64,000 bases of DNA from Lapidilactobacillus mulanensis. GTDB taxonomy: Bacteria; Bacillota; Bacilli; Lactobacillales; Lactobacillaceae. Both the position numbers and the translations under genes were made by a program. The stretch spans positions 1 through 64,000 of the forward strand of contig NZ_RHOW01000004.1 of assembly GCF_003946215.1 (NCBI RefSeq). The letters run 5' to 3'. The notes under the pieces are model-generated. The model was not told the origin of the DNA and did no database searches. It worked only from the letters and a program-made list of their open reading frames with translations. Positions within the stretch are counted from its first letter, which is position 1. Every line of letters begins with the position of its first letter. This document shows positions 10,290 to 19,056 of the stretch, piece after piece.

Positions 10290-11045
10290 TTAATCTTGAT
10301 AATTAACTAAAGCTAAGAATGATTCTGGGTCAAGGCTAGCGCCACCGACTAAACCACCATCGATGTCAGGCTTTGCCATTAATTCTTTAACGTTAGCAGG
10401 TTTAACTGAGCCACCATATTGAATGCGAACATTCTCAGCAGTTTGTTCGTTGTAAAGATCTTTGACGGTCTCACGAATCACTTGGCAAACTTCTTGAGCT
10501 TGGTCACTTGAAGCCGTCTTGCCAGTACCGATTGCCCAGATTGGTTCGTAAGCAATAACGAGACTAGAAACTTGATCAGCTGATAAACCTGCCAATGCAG
10601 CTTTAACTTGACCAGAAACCCAGTTGTTTGTTTCGCCAGCTTCACGTTGTTCCAATGTTTCACCACAGCAGATAATTGGTGTGATGCCATTGTTGAACAA
10701 TGCTTTAGCTTTTTTGTTAACGTCTTCGTCTGTTTCATGGAAATATTGACGACGCTCTGAATGGCCAACGATTGTGTAATCAATGCCCATTTCTTTCAAA
10801 ACTTTAGGACTTGTTTCGCCAGTGAATGCACCATTGTCTTCAAAATAGGCATTTTCAGCAGCAGTCTTTAAGTTAGAACCCTTAGCACTTGCAAGCAAAG
10901 CTGATAAGTCAACTGCAGGTGCAGCAATAACGGCTTCAACTTTGTCAGATGCAGGTAATTGATCTTTAACTGCGTTAACAAATGCAGTTGTTTCTTCAGG
11001 GTTTTGGTTCATTTTCCAGTTACCAGCGATAATTGGTGTTCTCAA
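10290..11045 (-). CDS. tpiA: Triosephosphate isomerase
   Basis: Interconverts dihydroxyacetone phosphate and glyceraldehyde 3-phosphate. The 251-residue protein begins [12 protein letters not shown], has the catalytic His in VGHSERR and the catalytic Glu in [12 protein letters not shown], and the phosphate loop [15 protein letters not shown]. The start is TTG, 8 nt after GAGGTG; no in-frame ATG fits. It lies 19 nt downstream of pgk in the glycolytic operon. Confidence 0.97.
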   Translation of the reverse strand: MRTPIIAGNWKMNQNPEETTAFVNAVKDQLPASDKVEAVIAAPAVDLSALLASAKGSNLKTAAENAYFEDNGAFTGETSPKVLKEMGIDYTIVGHSERRQYFHETDEDVNKKAKALFNNGITPIICCGETLEQREAGETNNWVSGQVKAALAGLSADQVSSLVIAYEPIWAIGTGKTASSDQAQEVCQVIRETVKDLYNEQTAENVRIQYGGSVKPANVKELMAKPDIDGGLVGGASLDPESFLALVNYQD

Positions 11046-11064
11046 AATTAATTCACCTCAAAAA

Positions 11065-12276
11065 TTATTTTTCGGAAATAGCAGCGATACCAGGTAATTC
11101 CTTACCTTCAAGATATTCAAGTGATGCGCCACCACCAGTAGAAATATGGCTGATCTTGTCAGCAATTCCTAATTGGATCGCAGCAGCAGCTGAATCGCCA
11201 CCACCGATAATTGTTGAAGCATCCTTCAAATCACCAAGTGCGCGGCCAACTTCAAGGGTACCATCAGCATAGTTGCTCATTTCGAATGCGCCCATAGGAC
11301 CATTCCAAACAACTGTCTTGGCATCTTTAAGAATGTCTTTGAACAAAGCGATTGATTTAGGACCGATATCTAAGCCCATTTCGCCGTCAGGAATATCAAC
11401 GCCGACAACTTCGTGCTTAGCATCATTTGAAAATTCTGCAGCAGCAACGTTATCAACAGGCAAGACGATCTTGTCGCCTGCTTTTTGTAACAATTCTTTA
11501 GCCAATTCAACTTTATCAGCTTCGAATAATGACTTGCCAATTTTGTGACCTTGAGCAGCTAAGAAAGTATAAGCCATACCGCCACCGATCAAGATATGAT
11601 CAGATTTAGGGATCAGGTTTTCGATCACGCCGATCTTGTCAGAAACTTTAGCACCACCAAGGATCGTTACGAATGGGTGAACTGGATTATCAACGGCATT
11701 GCCAAGATACTTGATTTCTTTTTCCATCAAGTAACCAGCAGCAGCAGGTTTGCCAGCAGCCTTCATAGCGGTTGCGATACCAACGTTAGAAGCATGAGCA
11801 CGGTGAGCGGTACCAAAAGCATCATTGACATAAACGTCGCCCAATGAAGCCCAGTATTCGCCCAGCTTAGGATCGTTCTTGCTTTCGCGTTTGCCAAAGT
11901 CATTGTCGATATCTTGGAAGCGCGTGTTCTCCATTAAGATAACATCGCCATCAGCCATTTCGTTGATAGCAGCTTCTAATTCAGTACCTTCGTTAGTTGG
12001 CACGAATTTAACTTCTTTGCCAAGTAATTCAGATAAACGTGCAGCAACTGGACGCAAGCTCAAAGCCTTTTTGTCTTCGTCACTCTTGATCCGGCCAAGG
12101 TGAGAAAGTAAAATTGCCTTACCACCGTTTTCAGATACATATTTGATCGTTGGTAATGCAGCAACGATACGGTTATCATTGCCGATCACACCATTTTTGA
12201 TCGGAACATTAAAGTCGACACGGATCAAAACTTTCTTATCCTTAACATCGACATCAGAAACAATTAATTTTGCCAT
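11065..12276 (-). CDS. pgk: Phosphoglycerate kinase
   Basis: Transfers phosphate from 1,3-bisphosphoglycerate to ADP. The 403-residue protein has the N-terminal substrate site [11 protein letters not shown], the [15 protein letters not shown] segment and the nucleotide loop GGGDSAAA. The open frame extends 26 codons further upstream, but GGAGGTTGTCC is placed 5-6 nt before the ATG at 12276 and the protein then starts [10 protein letters not shown] as in relatives. A terminator-like hairpin separates it from gap. Confidence 0.97.
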   Translation of the reverse strand: MAKLIVSDVDVKDKKVLIRVDFNVPIKNGVIGNDNRIVAALPTIKYVSENGGKAILLSHLGRIKSDEDKKALSLRPVAARLSELLGKEVKFVPTNEGTELEAAINEMADGDVILMENTRFQDIDNDFGKRESKNDPKLGEYWASLGDVYVNDAFGTAHRAHASNVGIATAMKAAGKPAAAGYLMEKEIKYLGNAVDNPVHPFVTILGGAKVSDKIGVIENLIPKSDHILIGGGMAYTFLAAQGHKIGKSLFEADKVELAKELLQKAGDKIVLPVDNVAAAEFSNDAKHEVVGVDIPDGEMGLDIGPKSIALFKDILKDAKTVVWNGPMGAFEMSNYADGTLEVGRALGDLKDASTIIGGGDSAAAAIQLGIADKISHISTGGGASLEYLEGKELPGIAAISEK

Positions 12277-12303
12277 TGATGGACAACCTCCACGACTATT
12301 TTC

Positions 12304-12342
12304 AAAAAATAAAGGGCGAAAGGAGTAGACCTCCCTCCGCCC
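12304..12342 (-). terminator. Terminator/attenuator-like hairpin between gap and pgk
   Basis: On the minus strand GGGCGGAGGGAG pairs with CTCCTTTCGCCC (12 pairs with two or three G.U) around loop GTCTA and is followed by TTTATTTTTT. It lies between gap and pgk, so it either lowers downstream transcription or protects the gap 3' end after processing. Confidence 0.75.
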
Positions 12343-12382
12343 TAAAATCAGCATATTAGATTAATGCGTTGAACTTTTTAAA

Positions 12383-13408
12383 TTAAAGAGTTGCGAACTT
12401 GAGTAAAGTACGAACCATTTGGCAAGTAAAGCCATATTCGTTGTCATACCAAGCAACAGCCTTAACTAATTGGTGATCCCCAGCAGTTGTAACTTCTGTT
12501 TGAGTAGGATCGAAAACTGAACCGTAAGTAGAGCCAATAATGTCACTAGATACGATGCTGTCTTCATTGTAACCAAATGAAGGGTTGTCGATTGTGTATT
12601 TCTTGATTGCAGCATTAACTTCGTCTGCATCTTTGACTTTTTTGCCTAAGATAGAAACTAATTCAGTAACTGAACCATCAGGAACACCAACACGTTGTGC
12701 ATGGCCTTGTAACTTGCCAACTAAGTTTGGTAATACCAAACCAATAGCTTTAGCAGCACCAGTTGAGTGAGGAATAGTATTGATTGCAGCAGCACGTGCA
12801 GCACGGACATTACCCTTACGTTCTGGGCCGTCAAGCAACATTTGTGTTGAAGTATAAGCATGGATAGTTGTCATAGTACCAACTTCGATACCAAATTGTT
12901 CGTCTAATGCTTGCGCAAATGGAGCAAGTGAGTTAGTTGTGCAAGAACCAGCAGAAACAATTGTGTCGTCAGCTGTCAATTCGTTATCATTTACAGAGTA
13001 AACGATTGTCTTAAGGTCGCTACCAGCAGGTGCTGAGATCAAGACACGTTTTGCGCCAGCATCCAAATGAGCTTGTGCTTTTGCTTTTGAAGTGTAGAAA
13101 CCAGTACATTCGAGTACGAAGTCAACGCCATCATTCTTAACCCAAGGAATATCTTGTGCTTGTGGGTCTGCATAAACATGGTATGATTTACCATTAACGA
13201 CGATTGAATCCTCAGTAGCACTAACTTCAGCATCCAAAGTGCCATGAGTTGAATCATATTTAAGCAAGTGAGCAAGCATAGCAGGTGAAGTCAAGTCATT
13301 GATTGCAACAACTTCGATATCACTTGATTTTGCACCAAGTTCCAAAATACGACGGAATGCTAAACGTCCAATACGTCCGAAACCATTAATACCAATCTTT
13401 ACAGTCAT
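12383..13408 (-). CDS. gap: Glyceraldehyde-3-phosphate dehydrogenase, type I
   Basis: NAD-dependent glycolytic dehydrogenase. The 341-residue protein has the Rossmann start [17 protein letters not shown], the catalytic cysteine in [12 protein letters not shown] near residue 155, and the C-terminal [25 protein letters not shown] precedes ATG. It is directly downstream of cggR and is the first glycolytic enzyme gene of the operon. Confidence 0.98.
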   Translation of the reverse strand: MTVKIGINGFGRIGRLAFRRILELGAKSSDIEVVAINDLTSPAMLAHLLKYDSTHGTLDAEVSATEDSIVVNGKSYHVYADPQAQDIPWVKNDGVDFVLECTGFYTSKAKAQAHLDAGAKRVLISAPAGSDLKTIVYSVNDNELTADDTIVSAGSCTTNSLAPFAQALDEQFGIEVGTMTTIHAYTSTQMLLDGPERKGNVRAARAAAINTIPHSTGAAKAIGLVLPNLVGKLQGHAQRVGVPDGSVTELVSILGKKVKDADEVNAAIKKYTIDNPSFGYNEDSIVSSDIIGSTYGSVFDPTQTEVTTAGDHQLVKAVAWYDNEYGFTCQMVRTLLKFATL

Positions 13409-13450
13409 ACAAAATTTCCTCCTTCAGGAAATAAAAATATAAAAATTTCT

Positions 13451-14488
13451 TTAAAAGGTTGCCCCTTTTAAAAGCGAGTTAGCAGCAGACTCATCCGTGA
13501 TAAACCACGTTTGATGAGGTGCGTTGTGCATGTATGCTCGAATTGCTGTGGCCTTCTTAGCACCAGCCGCAACTGCGAAAACATACGGAATATCATTCAG
13601 ATCCCGAATCTGTAAACCGATCCGCGGTATCTTGTAAACAACTTGACCAGTTTCATCGAAGAAATAACCAAAAGCCTCGGCAACTGCTTGCTTCTGCTCT
13701 AATTCTGCGATCACATCGTCGGACATTTGTCGGCGACTGGCCATAGTCATTGCCTCACCAATGCTATGGATCACAACATTGGCATGAGAAATCAAATCTA
13801 AAACCGGTTTGATCGATGGCTCCTTGAGTAGCGGCTCATACGTGCGTTCACTGACATTTTCAGGAACATACAAGCTTCGATGCTCACCGCCGGTATTCTG
13901 CGCCATCTGCGAACAAATCGCATTAGCCTGAATATCGACGAGCTCACCAACCCCACCGCGTGCAGGAACAAATAGTAATTGACGCTGACGCGCTAATTGC
14001 GGTGTAAATTCTTTCGCAACTGCTGCCATTGTCGTTCCGCCCATTGCCGCGATCACATTACGACCATCAGGCAACAATAGCGATAAAGTGTTATTGAGCA
14101 GCTGACCAAGACGTTTAAGAACTGGTGGCTGTTCATCACTATCTCCCGGAACAATGAGCACATGATCAATTGCCAATAAGGAAGCCAATTTCTTTTCCAT
14201 CTTGGGAAATCCAAGTAAGTCAGACATTAAGCCGTCTAATTTGGCCAAGATTTCATGACCGCTCTCAGTTAACACCATACCTGATTTTGACGATAATATC
14301 AATCCAGAAGACTTCAGAAAATCCGTCTCCGTTCGCAGCACACGTTCGCTCAAATCGAGTTCTTGTGCTAACGTTCGTCGACCTACTGGCGCCATCCATT
14401 GAATCCGTTGCAAAACCAAATATCGTTGTCTGATCGTATTCAAGAAGTCTGGAGCGATTGTTTCAATCCACGCCAAATCATTTTGCAT
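13451..14488 (-). CDS. cggR: Central glycolytic genes regulator CggR (SorC family)
   Basis: Repressor of the gap operon whose DNA binding is relieved by fructose-1,6-bisphosphate in Bacillus. The 345-residue protein has an N-terminal helix-turn-helix (about 30-75, VGRRTLAQELDLSERVLRTE) and a SorC-type sugar-phosphate-binding domain with ALGGTTM-like AAMGGTTMAAVA and RGGVGELVD segments. ATG at 14488 is chosen because AAAGG lies 10 nt ahead; a TTG 9 nt upstream overlaps the RBS. A CggR operator and a consensus promoter lie just upstream, so it is autoregulated. Confidence 0.93.
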   Translation of the reverse strand: MQNDLAWIETIAPDFLNTIRQRYLVLQRIQWMAPVGRRTLAQELDLSERVLRTETDFLKSSGLILSSKSGMVLTESGHEILAKLDGLMSDLLGFPKMEKKLASLLAIDHVLIVPGDSDEQPPVLKRLGQLLNNTLSLLLPDGRNVIAAMGGTTMAAVAKEFTPQLARQRQLLFVPARGGVGELVDIQANAICSQMAQNTGGEHRSLYVPENVSERTYEPLLKEPSIKPVLDLISHANVVIHSIGEAMTMASRRQMSDDVIAELEQKQAVAEAFGYFFDETGQVVYKIPRIGLQIRDLNDIPYVFAVAAGAKKATAIRAYMHNAPHQTWFITDESAANSLLKGATF

Positions 14489-14509
14489 AACTCTCAAACC
14501 TTTCCGTGG

Positions 14510-14545
14510 GACAGATATTGTCCATCGGTGTCATTTAAAGACCCA
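14510..14545 (-). promoter_or_regulatory. CggR operator
   Basis: The minus strand reads TGGGTC-N6-TGAC-N4-ATGGAC-N6-TGTC. This reproduces the spacing of the Bacillus subtilis CggR operator (CGGGAC-N6-TGTC twice, N4 apart) with few substitutions. It lies between the promoter and the cggR start, as expected for a roadblock or promoter-clearance repressor. Confidence 0.85.
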
Positions 14546-14602
14546 TCGTGCCAAAAATAAAAGAGATCACACGATGTGCCCACTCTTCTCAAGAACATAT
14601 TC

Positions 14603-14631
14603 ATTATAACAACACCTATTTATCATTGCAA
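14603..14631 (-). promoter_or_regulatory. Sigma-A promoter of the cggR-gap operon
   Basis: TTGCAA (-35), a 17-nt spacer and TATAAT (-10) on the minus strand, about 60 nt upstream of the CggR operator. An inverted repeat CATCGTG/CACGATG lies in the leader between promoter and operator. Confidence 0.85.
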
Positions 14632-14747
14632 GAACTAACCACGGATTTTTCACAAGTAAGCATTTTCATTTTTGACAGCCACTTCCCTAACTAAATTGCG
14701 CGCCTTATTACCAACTAATCAACAACCAAATTGCAAATCTTCCCACA

Positions 14748-15354
14748 CGCAGAACTAACGCCACAAATCAAATGAGCCGTTCATTCCAGTAATCCAACAA
14801 ACAAACTACCGAAAAAACGAATCTTTCCGCCCGCAGAACTAATACCACATACCGAATGAGCCGTTCATTCCAGTAATCCACCAAGCCACCTAACAAGCTA
14901 CATAAAAACCACCCAGATCAACTAGGTGGCTAAACAAACAATATTCAAAATAGAACAAACTCAAACTACCAAAAGAACGAATCTTTCCGCACGCAGAACT
15001 AATGCCACAAACCGAATGAGCCGTTCATTCCAGTCATCCGCCAAGCCACCTAACAAGCTACAATAAAAACCACCCAGATCAACCAGGTGGCTAAACAAAC
15101 AATATTCAAATAGTACAACCTCAAACTACCAAAAGAACGAATCTTCCCGCACGCAGAACTAATTCTACAAAACGAATGAGCCGTTCATCCCAGTAATCCA
15201 CCAAATAAACTACCAAGCTACAATAAAAGCCACCCAGATCAACCGGGTGGCTAAACAAACAATATTCAAAATAGAACAAACTCAAACTACCAAAAGAACG
15301 AATCTTCCCGCACGCAGAACTAATTCTACAAAACGAATGAGCCGTTCATCCCAG
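14748..15354. repeat. Short hairpin repeat array, five copies
   Basis: Five copies of the approximately 43-nt hairpin core start near 14748, 14832, 14990, 15149 and 15310. The last three are part of a larger tandem unit (next entry). Most copies have GAATGAGCCGTTCAT(T/C)C. The array fills most of the 14640-15382 gap between the cggR promoter and clpP. Confidence 0.85.
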
Positions 15355-15380
15355 TAATCCACCAAACCAACTAACAAGCT
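14890..15380 (-). repeat. Approximately 159-bp tandem repeat downstream of clpP carrying copied terminators
   Basis: A unit made of the AACAAGCTAC tag, a hairpin CCACCTAG/CTGGGTGG followed by T on the minus strand, the spacer AAACAATATTCAAA and one short hairpin repeat occurs about three times. The hairpins begin near 14911, 15071 and 15228, and the units are nearly identical. On the minus strand each hairpin plus TTTTT looks like a rho-independent terminator, so clpP is followed by three of them. Confidence 0.85.
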
Positions 15381-15382
15381 AC

Positions 15383-15970
15383 CTACTTATCCTGCATATT
15401 AACCATGATTTTGTCGATCAAACCATAATCTTTAGCTTCTTCGGCACTCATATAGTTATCGCGTTCTGTGTCTTTTTGAATCGTTTCGATACTTTGACCA
15501 GTGGCATCGGCCAAAATCTTGTTCATCTTTTTGCGCGTCTTCAAAATTTCTTCGGCTGCAATTTCGATTTCTGTTGCTTGGCCTTGTGCACCACCCAAAG
15601 GTTGATGAATCAAGACAGTAGAATTAGGCAATGCAAAACGTTTGCCCTTTGTACCAGTCGCTAATAATACGCTGGCCATAGATGCTGCCATACCGATCGC
15701 AATCGTTTGAACATCAGATTTGATAAAGTTCATTGTGTCCATGATTGCTAAACCAGATGTGATCACACCACCAGGTGAGTTGATATAAATTGAAATATCC
15801 TTAGTTGAATCTTGCGCGTCGAGAAAAAGTAACTGTGCAATCACAGAATTGGCTGTTTGGTCATTGATTTCACCAGACAACATAATGATTCGATCTTTAA
15901 GTAAACGGGAATAAATGTCATAAGCGCGTTCACCACGAGAAGTTTGTTCAATAACTGTTGGCACTAACAT
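15383..15970 (-). CDS. clpP: ATP-dependent Clp protease proteolytic subunit
   Basis: Tetradecameric serine peptidase that works with Clp ATPases on misfolded and regulatory proteins. The 195-residue product has the full catalytic triad: Ser97 in GMAASMAS, His122 in LIHQP and Asp171 in TERDNYM, at the same positions as in Bacillus subtilis. RBS AAGGAGGCAATACA precedes ATG. A CtsR box overlaps the -35 and a degenerate CIRCE lies between -10 and the start, indicating heat-shock control. Confidence 0.98.
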   Translation of the reverse strand: MLVPTVIEQTSRGERAYDIYSRLLKDRIIMLSGEINDQTANSVIAQLLFLDAQDSTKDISIYINSPGGVITSGLAIMDTMNFIKSDVQTIAIGMAASMASVLLATGTKGKRFALPNSTVLIHQPLGGAQGQATEIEIAAEEILKTRKKMNKILADATGQSIETIQKDTERDNYMSAEEAKDYGLIDKIMVNMQDK

Positions 15971-16001
15971 TGTATTGCCTCCTTGATTTCGTTTTTACGA
16001 A

Positions 16002-16028
16002 TTAGCACTCTTAATGCTACTTTGCTAA
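16002..16028 (-). promoter_or_regulatory. Degenerate CIRCE element (HrcA site)
   Basis: The minus strand reads TTAGCAAAG-N9-GAGTGCTAA. The CIRCE consensus is TTAGCACTC-N9-GAGTGCTAA: one arm is perfect, the other has three changes, and the 9-nt spacing is exact. It lies immediately downstream of the clpP -10. HrcA binding is plausible but may be weakened. Confidence 0.6.
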
Positions 16029-16055
16029 TTTACCATAATAGTCAAAATAGGTCAA
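16027..16055 (-). promoter_or_regulatory. Sigma-A promoter of clpP
   Basis: TTGACC (-35), 17-nt spacer and TAAATT (-10) on the minus strand. The -35 is embedded in the CtsR box. Confidence 0.7.
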
Positions 16056-16056
16056 A
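16040..16056 (+). promoter_or_regulatory. CtsR operator of clpP
   Basis: AGTCAAA-ATA-GGTCAAA matches the CtsR heptad direct repeat (A/G)GTCAAA-NAN-(A/G)GTCAAA exactly. It overlaps the -35 of clpP, so binding would block RNA polymerase. Confidence 0.9.
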
Positions 16057-16193
16057 CAATCTAACTCTGTTAAATTATGATTTGTTCAGCAACTCATATT
16101 ATAATTTTTATTGTGTAGAAATTCAATTAATACGATGGAATGTTACTGCTGAAATCATACTAGTATAACCTTTTTTAAAAACAATCTACCTGC

Positions 16194-16393
16194 GGTCGAA
16201 AGTTCTGGGGCAGGCAGTACGTTGGCTTGTGGGACCGCTCTCCACTTTTCCAAGTTCGGGAAAAGTTCCGAGCTTCGATTCGAGCTTTTGCAAAATCGGC
16301 AAAATCTCGAATCGATCCACCATGTAAGGCGGGCAAAAACGGCCCGCCAACATGGTTGTCACTGCCACGACTGCCTGCCCCAGAACTTTCGAC
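16194..16393 (+). repeat. P1-type structured palindrome (composite copy 1)
   Basis: 200 nt. The outer arms begin GGTCGAAAGT and end ACTTTCGACC, pairing over about 25 bp (with GGGGCAGGCAGT/ACTGCCTGCCCC inside). Three inner hairpins are visible: CTTTTCC/GGAAAAG; GATTCGAG...CTCGAATC with apical stem TTTTGC/GCAAAA; and CCATGT..GGCGGGC/GCCCGCC.ACATGG. The open frames seen across it are by-products of the palindrome. It is paired with the P2 unit at 16655 through a 260-nt linker. Confidence 0.9.
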
Positions 16394-16654
16394 CTAAACA
16401 TATTTGATTTAATGTAGGAAATAAATAGCTAGGTTCCTAGAAGTTGGATTATCAATGTTGCCTTTACTTTGAATAACTAAAGAAGCAAAGCGATGAATTT
16501 AAAATCTGAGCATAATAAGACACGACCGATTTTAAAAATAGGTCGTGTATATAAATTACCAATTCTCGCTTCACGCGTTAAAAGAATATTGGTTGGAATA
16601 GAAATACAAATTAAATCTTCAACGCAAACCATTCGAGCTCGTACGAATAGACTA
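16394..16654 (+). repeat. Conserved linker of the composite repeat
   Basis: The linker between P1 and P2 recurs at 34430-34761 and 49825-50141 with shared blocks such as GGTTCCTAGAAGTTG, the hairpin ACACGAC...GTCGTGT and CGAATAGACTAGG. Here the ACACGACC/GGTCGTGT hairpin is short. No coding frame is conserved across the copies. Confidence 0.75.
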
Positions 16655-16851
16655 GGCGAAATTTGTGGTGGGAACTGTGACTGCAGTGGTATTTCTGTTA
16701 ACGAACGAATTTTGTGAGTTTACAGAAAGGGGAAATGTGAGATCCGGCGGTTTTCCGGAGCTCACATTTCAGGCGGAAGAATTTTCCGTACTTTGGAAAA
16801 TCCTGCAGCCGTCCCCACGGCAGTTTCCCAGTTCCCACCACAAATTTCGCC
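16655..16851 (+). repeat. P2-type structured palindrome (composite copy 1)
   Basis: 197 nt. Outer arms GGCGAAATTTGTGGTGGGAA and the matching TTCCCACCACAAATTTCGCC pair almost perfectly. Inside are TTTCTG...CAGAAA, the GAG-A-TCCGG-CGGTTTT-CCGGA-G-CTC hairpin and TTTTCC-GTACTTT-GGAAAA. The apical stem CCGG/CCGG differs from other copies but is still paired. The right edge is CCGGAACC followed by an A-rich stretch. Confidence 0.9.
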
Positions 16852-16984
16852 GGAACCGCACAAAAATCAAACCACAAAAAACTATTTTTATATTTTTCAT
16901 TAGAATGATTCCAAATGTGATTGTAAGCAACCAAAAATATAGTCATACTACCCTTATAACATAGAAAAAATAGGAAGAACCTAA

Positions 16985-17680
16985 ATGCAGAAAATAGCCA
17001 CTTCAAAAATACGTTTACTATTCGACAAGCACGAACGACCAAATCTAGTTCGCGCCGCGGTCATGGGCGCTAACGACGGCATCATTTCCACCGCAGGCAT
17101 CGTAATGGGCGTTGCCGGTGCCAATCTACCTCCATTAACGTTGCTATTGACCGGATTATCCGCGATGATCGCCGGCGCCTGTTCAATGGGTGGTGGCGAA
17201 TATGTTTCCGTTTCGGCGCAGCGCGATGCACAGAAAGCTTTCGATAAACTGTCCGCGCAAACTGTTCTGGACGAAGACAATGGCTTTGACAGCTCACTTC
17301 AAAAGAATTATCAACAACATGGTCTCTCAGTTGAACACGCTCAAAACGTCGCGCAAAAAACCAACGCCGATTTATTGACCGTCTTGATCGCCAAACGCCA
17401 TTACCAAACCCAGCAACGCTTGAATCCTTGGCATGCCGCGATGGCTGATTTTATGTCGTTTATTCTTGGGGCGCTGTTGCCACTTATTTGCATCGTCTTC
17501 TTGCCTGCTAACATTAAAGTCGTTGGAACCATGCTCAGTGTGGTCGTCTGTCTTTTCTTCACCGGTTATTATAGTTCGCGTCTAGGCCAATCGCCATCAT
17601 TCAAGGGCGCCTGGCGCAACATGCTCGTTGGTATCCTGACGATGGTGATCAGCTACTTGCTGGGAACGATCGTCGGTTAA
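16985..17680 (+). CDS. VIT/CCC1-family membrane transporter
   Basis: VIT1/CCC1 proteins move Fe2+ or Mn2+ across membranes. The 231-residue protein opens with a short cytosolic part and the family motif RAAVMGANDGIISTAGIVMGVAGA, then a second membrane hairpin with GGGEYVSVSAQRD, a cytosolic helical segment (about 75-145) and three C-terminal membrane helices. Length is usual for the bacterial form. RBS AGGAAG. It is a single-gene unit with a strong terminator. Which metal is moved, and in which direction, cannot be said. Confidence 0.88.
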   Translation: MQKIATSKIRLLFDKHERPNLVRAAVMGANDGIISTAGIVMGVAGANLPPLTLLLTGLSAMIAGACSMGGGEYVSVSAQRDAQKAFDKLSAQTVLDEDNGFDSSLQKNYQQHGLSVEHAQNVAQKTNADLLTVLIAKRHYQTQQRLNPWHAAMADFMSFILGALLPLICIVFLPANIKVVGTMLSVVVCLFFTGYYSSRLGQSPSFKGAWRNMLVGILTMVISYLLGTIVG

Positions 17681-17700
17681 AATTTTATGGGCACATTAAA

Positions 17701-17728
17701 GACACCGTTTTGGCGGTGTCTTTTTTTA
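17701..17728 (+). terminator. Rho-independent terminator of the VIT gene
   Basis: GACACCG/CGGTGTC hairpin followed by seven T, about 20 nt after the stop codon. Confidence 0.9.
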
Positions 17729-17802
17729 TTCCATTTTGAAAACAAGCCAACTTTCATGATGTTAAAGATAAAAAAATGATAGTAAAATTATCCGAGCATC
17801 AC

Positions 17803-17830
17803 TTGACCCGCTGGATTATTAGCGTATTAT
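17803..17830 (+). promoter_or_regulatory. Likely promoter of the trans-sulfuration gene pair
   Basis: TTGACC and TATTAT are 16 nt apart (ATTATA gives 17), about 100 nt upstream of the first start codon. The leader between was checked for a T-box or S-box architecture and none was recognised. Confidence 0.5.
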
Positions 17831-17928
17831 AAATTTATTAGATTAAAAGATAATGAGAACATGGTTAACTTAATTTGCCTCTTGCTACTCATTTATCACC
17901 ATATTTTAAGTAAGAAGGACTTCTGCTC

Positions 17929-19056
17929 ATGACTAAAATTTCAACACAACTGATCCAAGGTTCCAACGGTAGCGATGACGATAAAACTGGCGCCGTTTCT
18001 GCACCGTTATATTTTTCGACCGCATTTCGGCACCCGGGGTTGGGTCAATCGACTGGCTACGATTATTCCCGCTTGGCCACACCGACGCGCGAATTACTTG
18101 AGTCTCAGCTGGCGACGATCGAACACGGTGAACAGGCTTTTGCGGTTAGTTCTGGCATGGCCGCAATCGATCTAGTTTTCTCAACGTTTACTAAAACTGG
18201 CGATCATTTCATTGCCAGCGATGATTTATATGGCGGCTCGTTCCGTTATTTCGATAATCAAAAGGCTAAATATCTGATCGACTATGAGACTTGGAATGGT
18301 CAAGATACCGACCAACTCGTGCAACTGATCAAGCCTAGCACTCGCCTGATTTGGCTCGAGACCCCTTCCAACCCAACGATGAAAATCATTGACATCAAGA
18401 AAGTTGCACGCGCAGTTCATCAATTGCGCTCCGACATTTTAATTGCGGTGGACAATACTTTTTTGACCCCGATTTATCAGCAGCCTTTGACTGAAGGCGC
18501 GGATATCGTCGTCCATTCCGCAACTAAATACTTGGGTGGGCACAACGATATTCTTGCTGGTGCGGTTGTTGTGCAACTCGCCGAATTGGCCGAAAAACTG
18601 GCCGCACAGTTAGTTACCACTGGGCAAACGCTCGATCCGTTTGATTCCTGGTTGCTGTTGCGCTCGCTGAAAACATTGAGTGTCCGCATGCATGCTCACA
18701 CGCAAAACGCCCAATTTTTAGCGCAAAAATTAGCGACGCTTGCTGGCGTGGATCGGGTTTTGTACGCCGGCGTCGGTGGTATGATCAGCTTTTATTTAAA
18801 CGATAACTATGACGTCAACACATTTTTGCAAGGATTGAAAGTTTGTTCGTTCGCCGAAAGTCTTGGTGGCGTCGAAAGTTTAGTCACCGTTCCCGATGTC
18901 CAGACCCATCACGACATGCCGGTCGTAAATCGGCGCGCACTCGGAATCACGCCCAACTTGATCCGTCTGTCCGTTGGCTTGGAAGACAAGATGATTTGTT
19001 CGCAGATTTGCAGCACGCCATTAATAATGCTAAGAAAAACGAGGCCTGATCCATGA
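17929..19056 (+). CDS. PLP-dependent trans-sulfuration enzyme (cystathionine gamma-synthase/lyase type), 3' end frameshifted
   Basis: Member of the Cys/Met metabolism PLP family. The PLP lysine lies in [14 protein letters not shown], and the SSGMAAI and [10 protein letters not shown] cofactor-site motifs are present. Residues 1-353 align well with the following gene. After GLED (residues 350-353) the frame changes: the expected tail [20 protein letters not shown] is encoded in another frame and would stop at 19049. A single lost base near 18986-18988 explains this. The present frame adds an unrelated 22-residue tail and overlaps the next ATG by 4 nt. Activity is probably affected only if the last helix matters. 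A sequencing error is possible. Substrate (cystathionine, homoserine ester or methionine) is not fixed by sequence. Confidence 0.85.
   Translation: MTKISTQLIQGSNGSDDDKTGAVSAPLYFSTAFRHPGLGQSTGYDYSRLATPTRELLESQLATIEHGEQAFAVSSGMAAIDLVFSTFTKTGDHFIASDDLYGGSFRYFDNQKAKYLIDYETWNGQDTDQLVQLIKPSTRLIWLETPSNPTMKIIDIKKVARAVHQLRSDILIAVDNTFLTPIYQQPLTEGADIVVHSATKYLGGHNDILAGAVVVQLAELAEKLAAQLVTTGQTLDPFDSWLLLRSLKTLSVRMHAHTQNAQFLAQKLATLAGVDRVLYAGVGGMISFYLNDNYDVNTFLQGLKVCSFAESLGGVESLVTVPDVQTHHDMPVVNRRALGITPNLIRLSVGLEDKMICSQICSTPLIMLRKTRPDP

Noticed and set aside
14748-15354. Regularly spaced repeats that could be a CRISPR array
   Set aside because: The spacers are themselves similar to one another, the repeat contains terminators, the period varies (84 to 160 nt) and no cas genes are present.
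16222-17042. Open frames of 60-114 codons across the P1/P2 palindromes (also near 2371, 25560, 25869, 34098, 50139)
   Set aside because: They run through the inverted repeats on both strands, lack ribosome sites and are not conserved in frame between copies. They are by-products of long palindromes.
17730-17928. Riboswitch (T-box or S-box) before the trans-sulfuration genes
   Set aside because: No T-box core motif, specifier stem or SAM-aptamer motifs were visible and no terminator/antiterminator pair lies in the leader.
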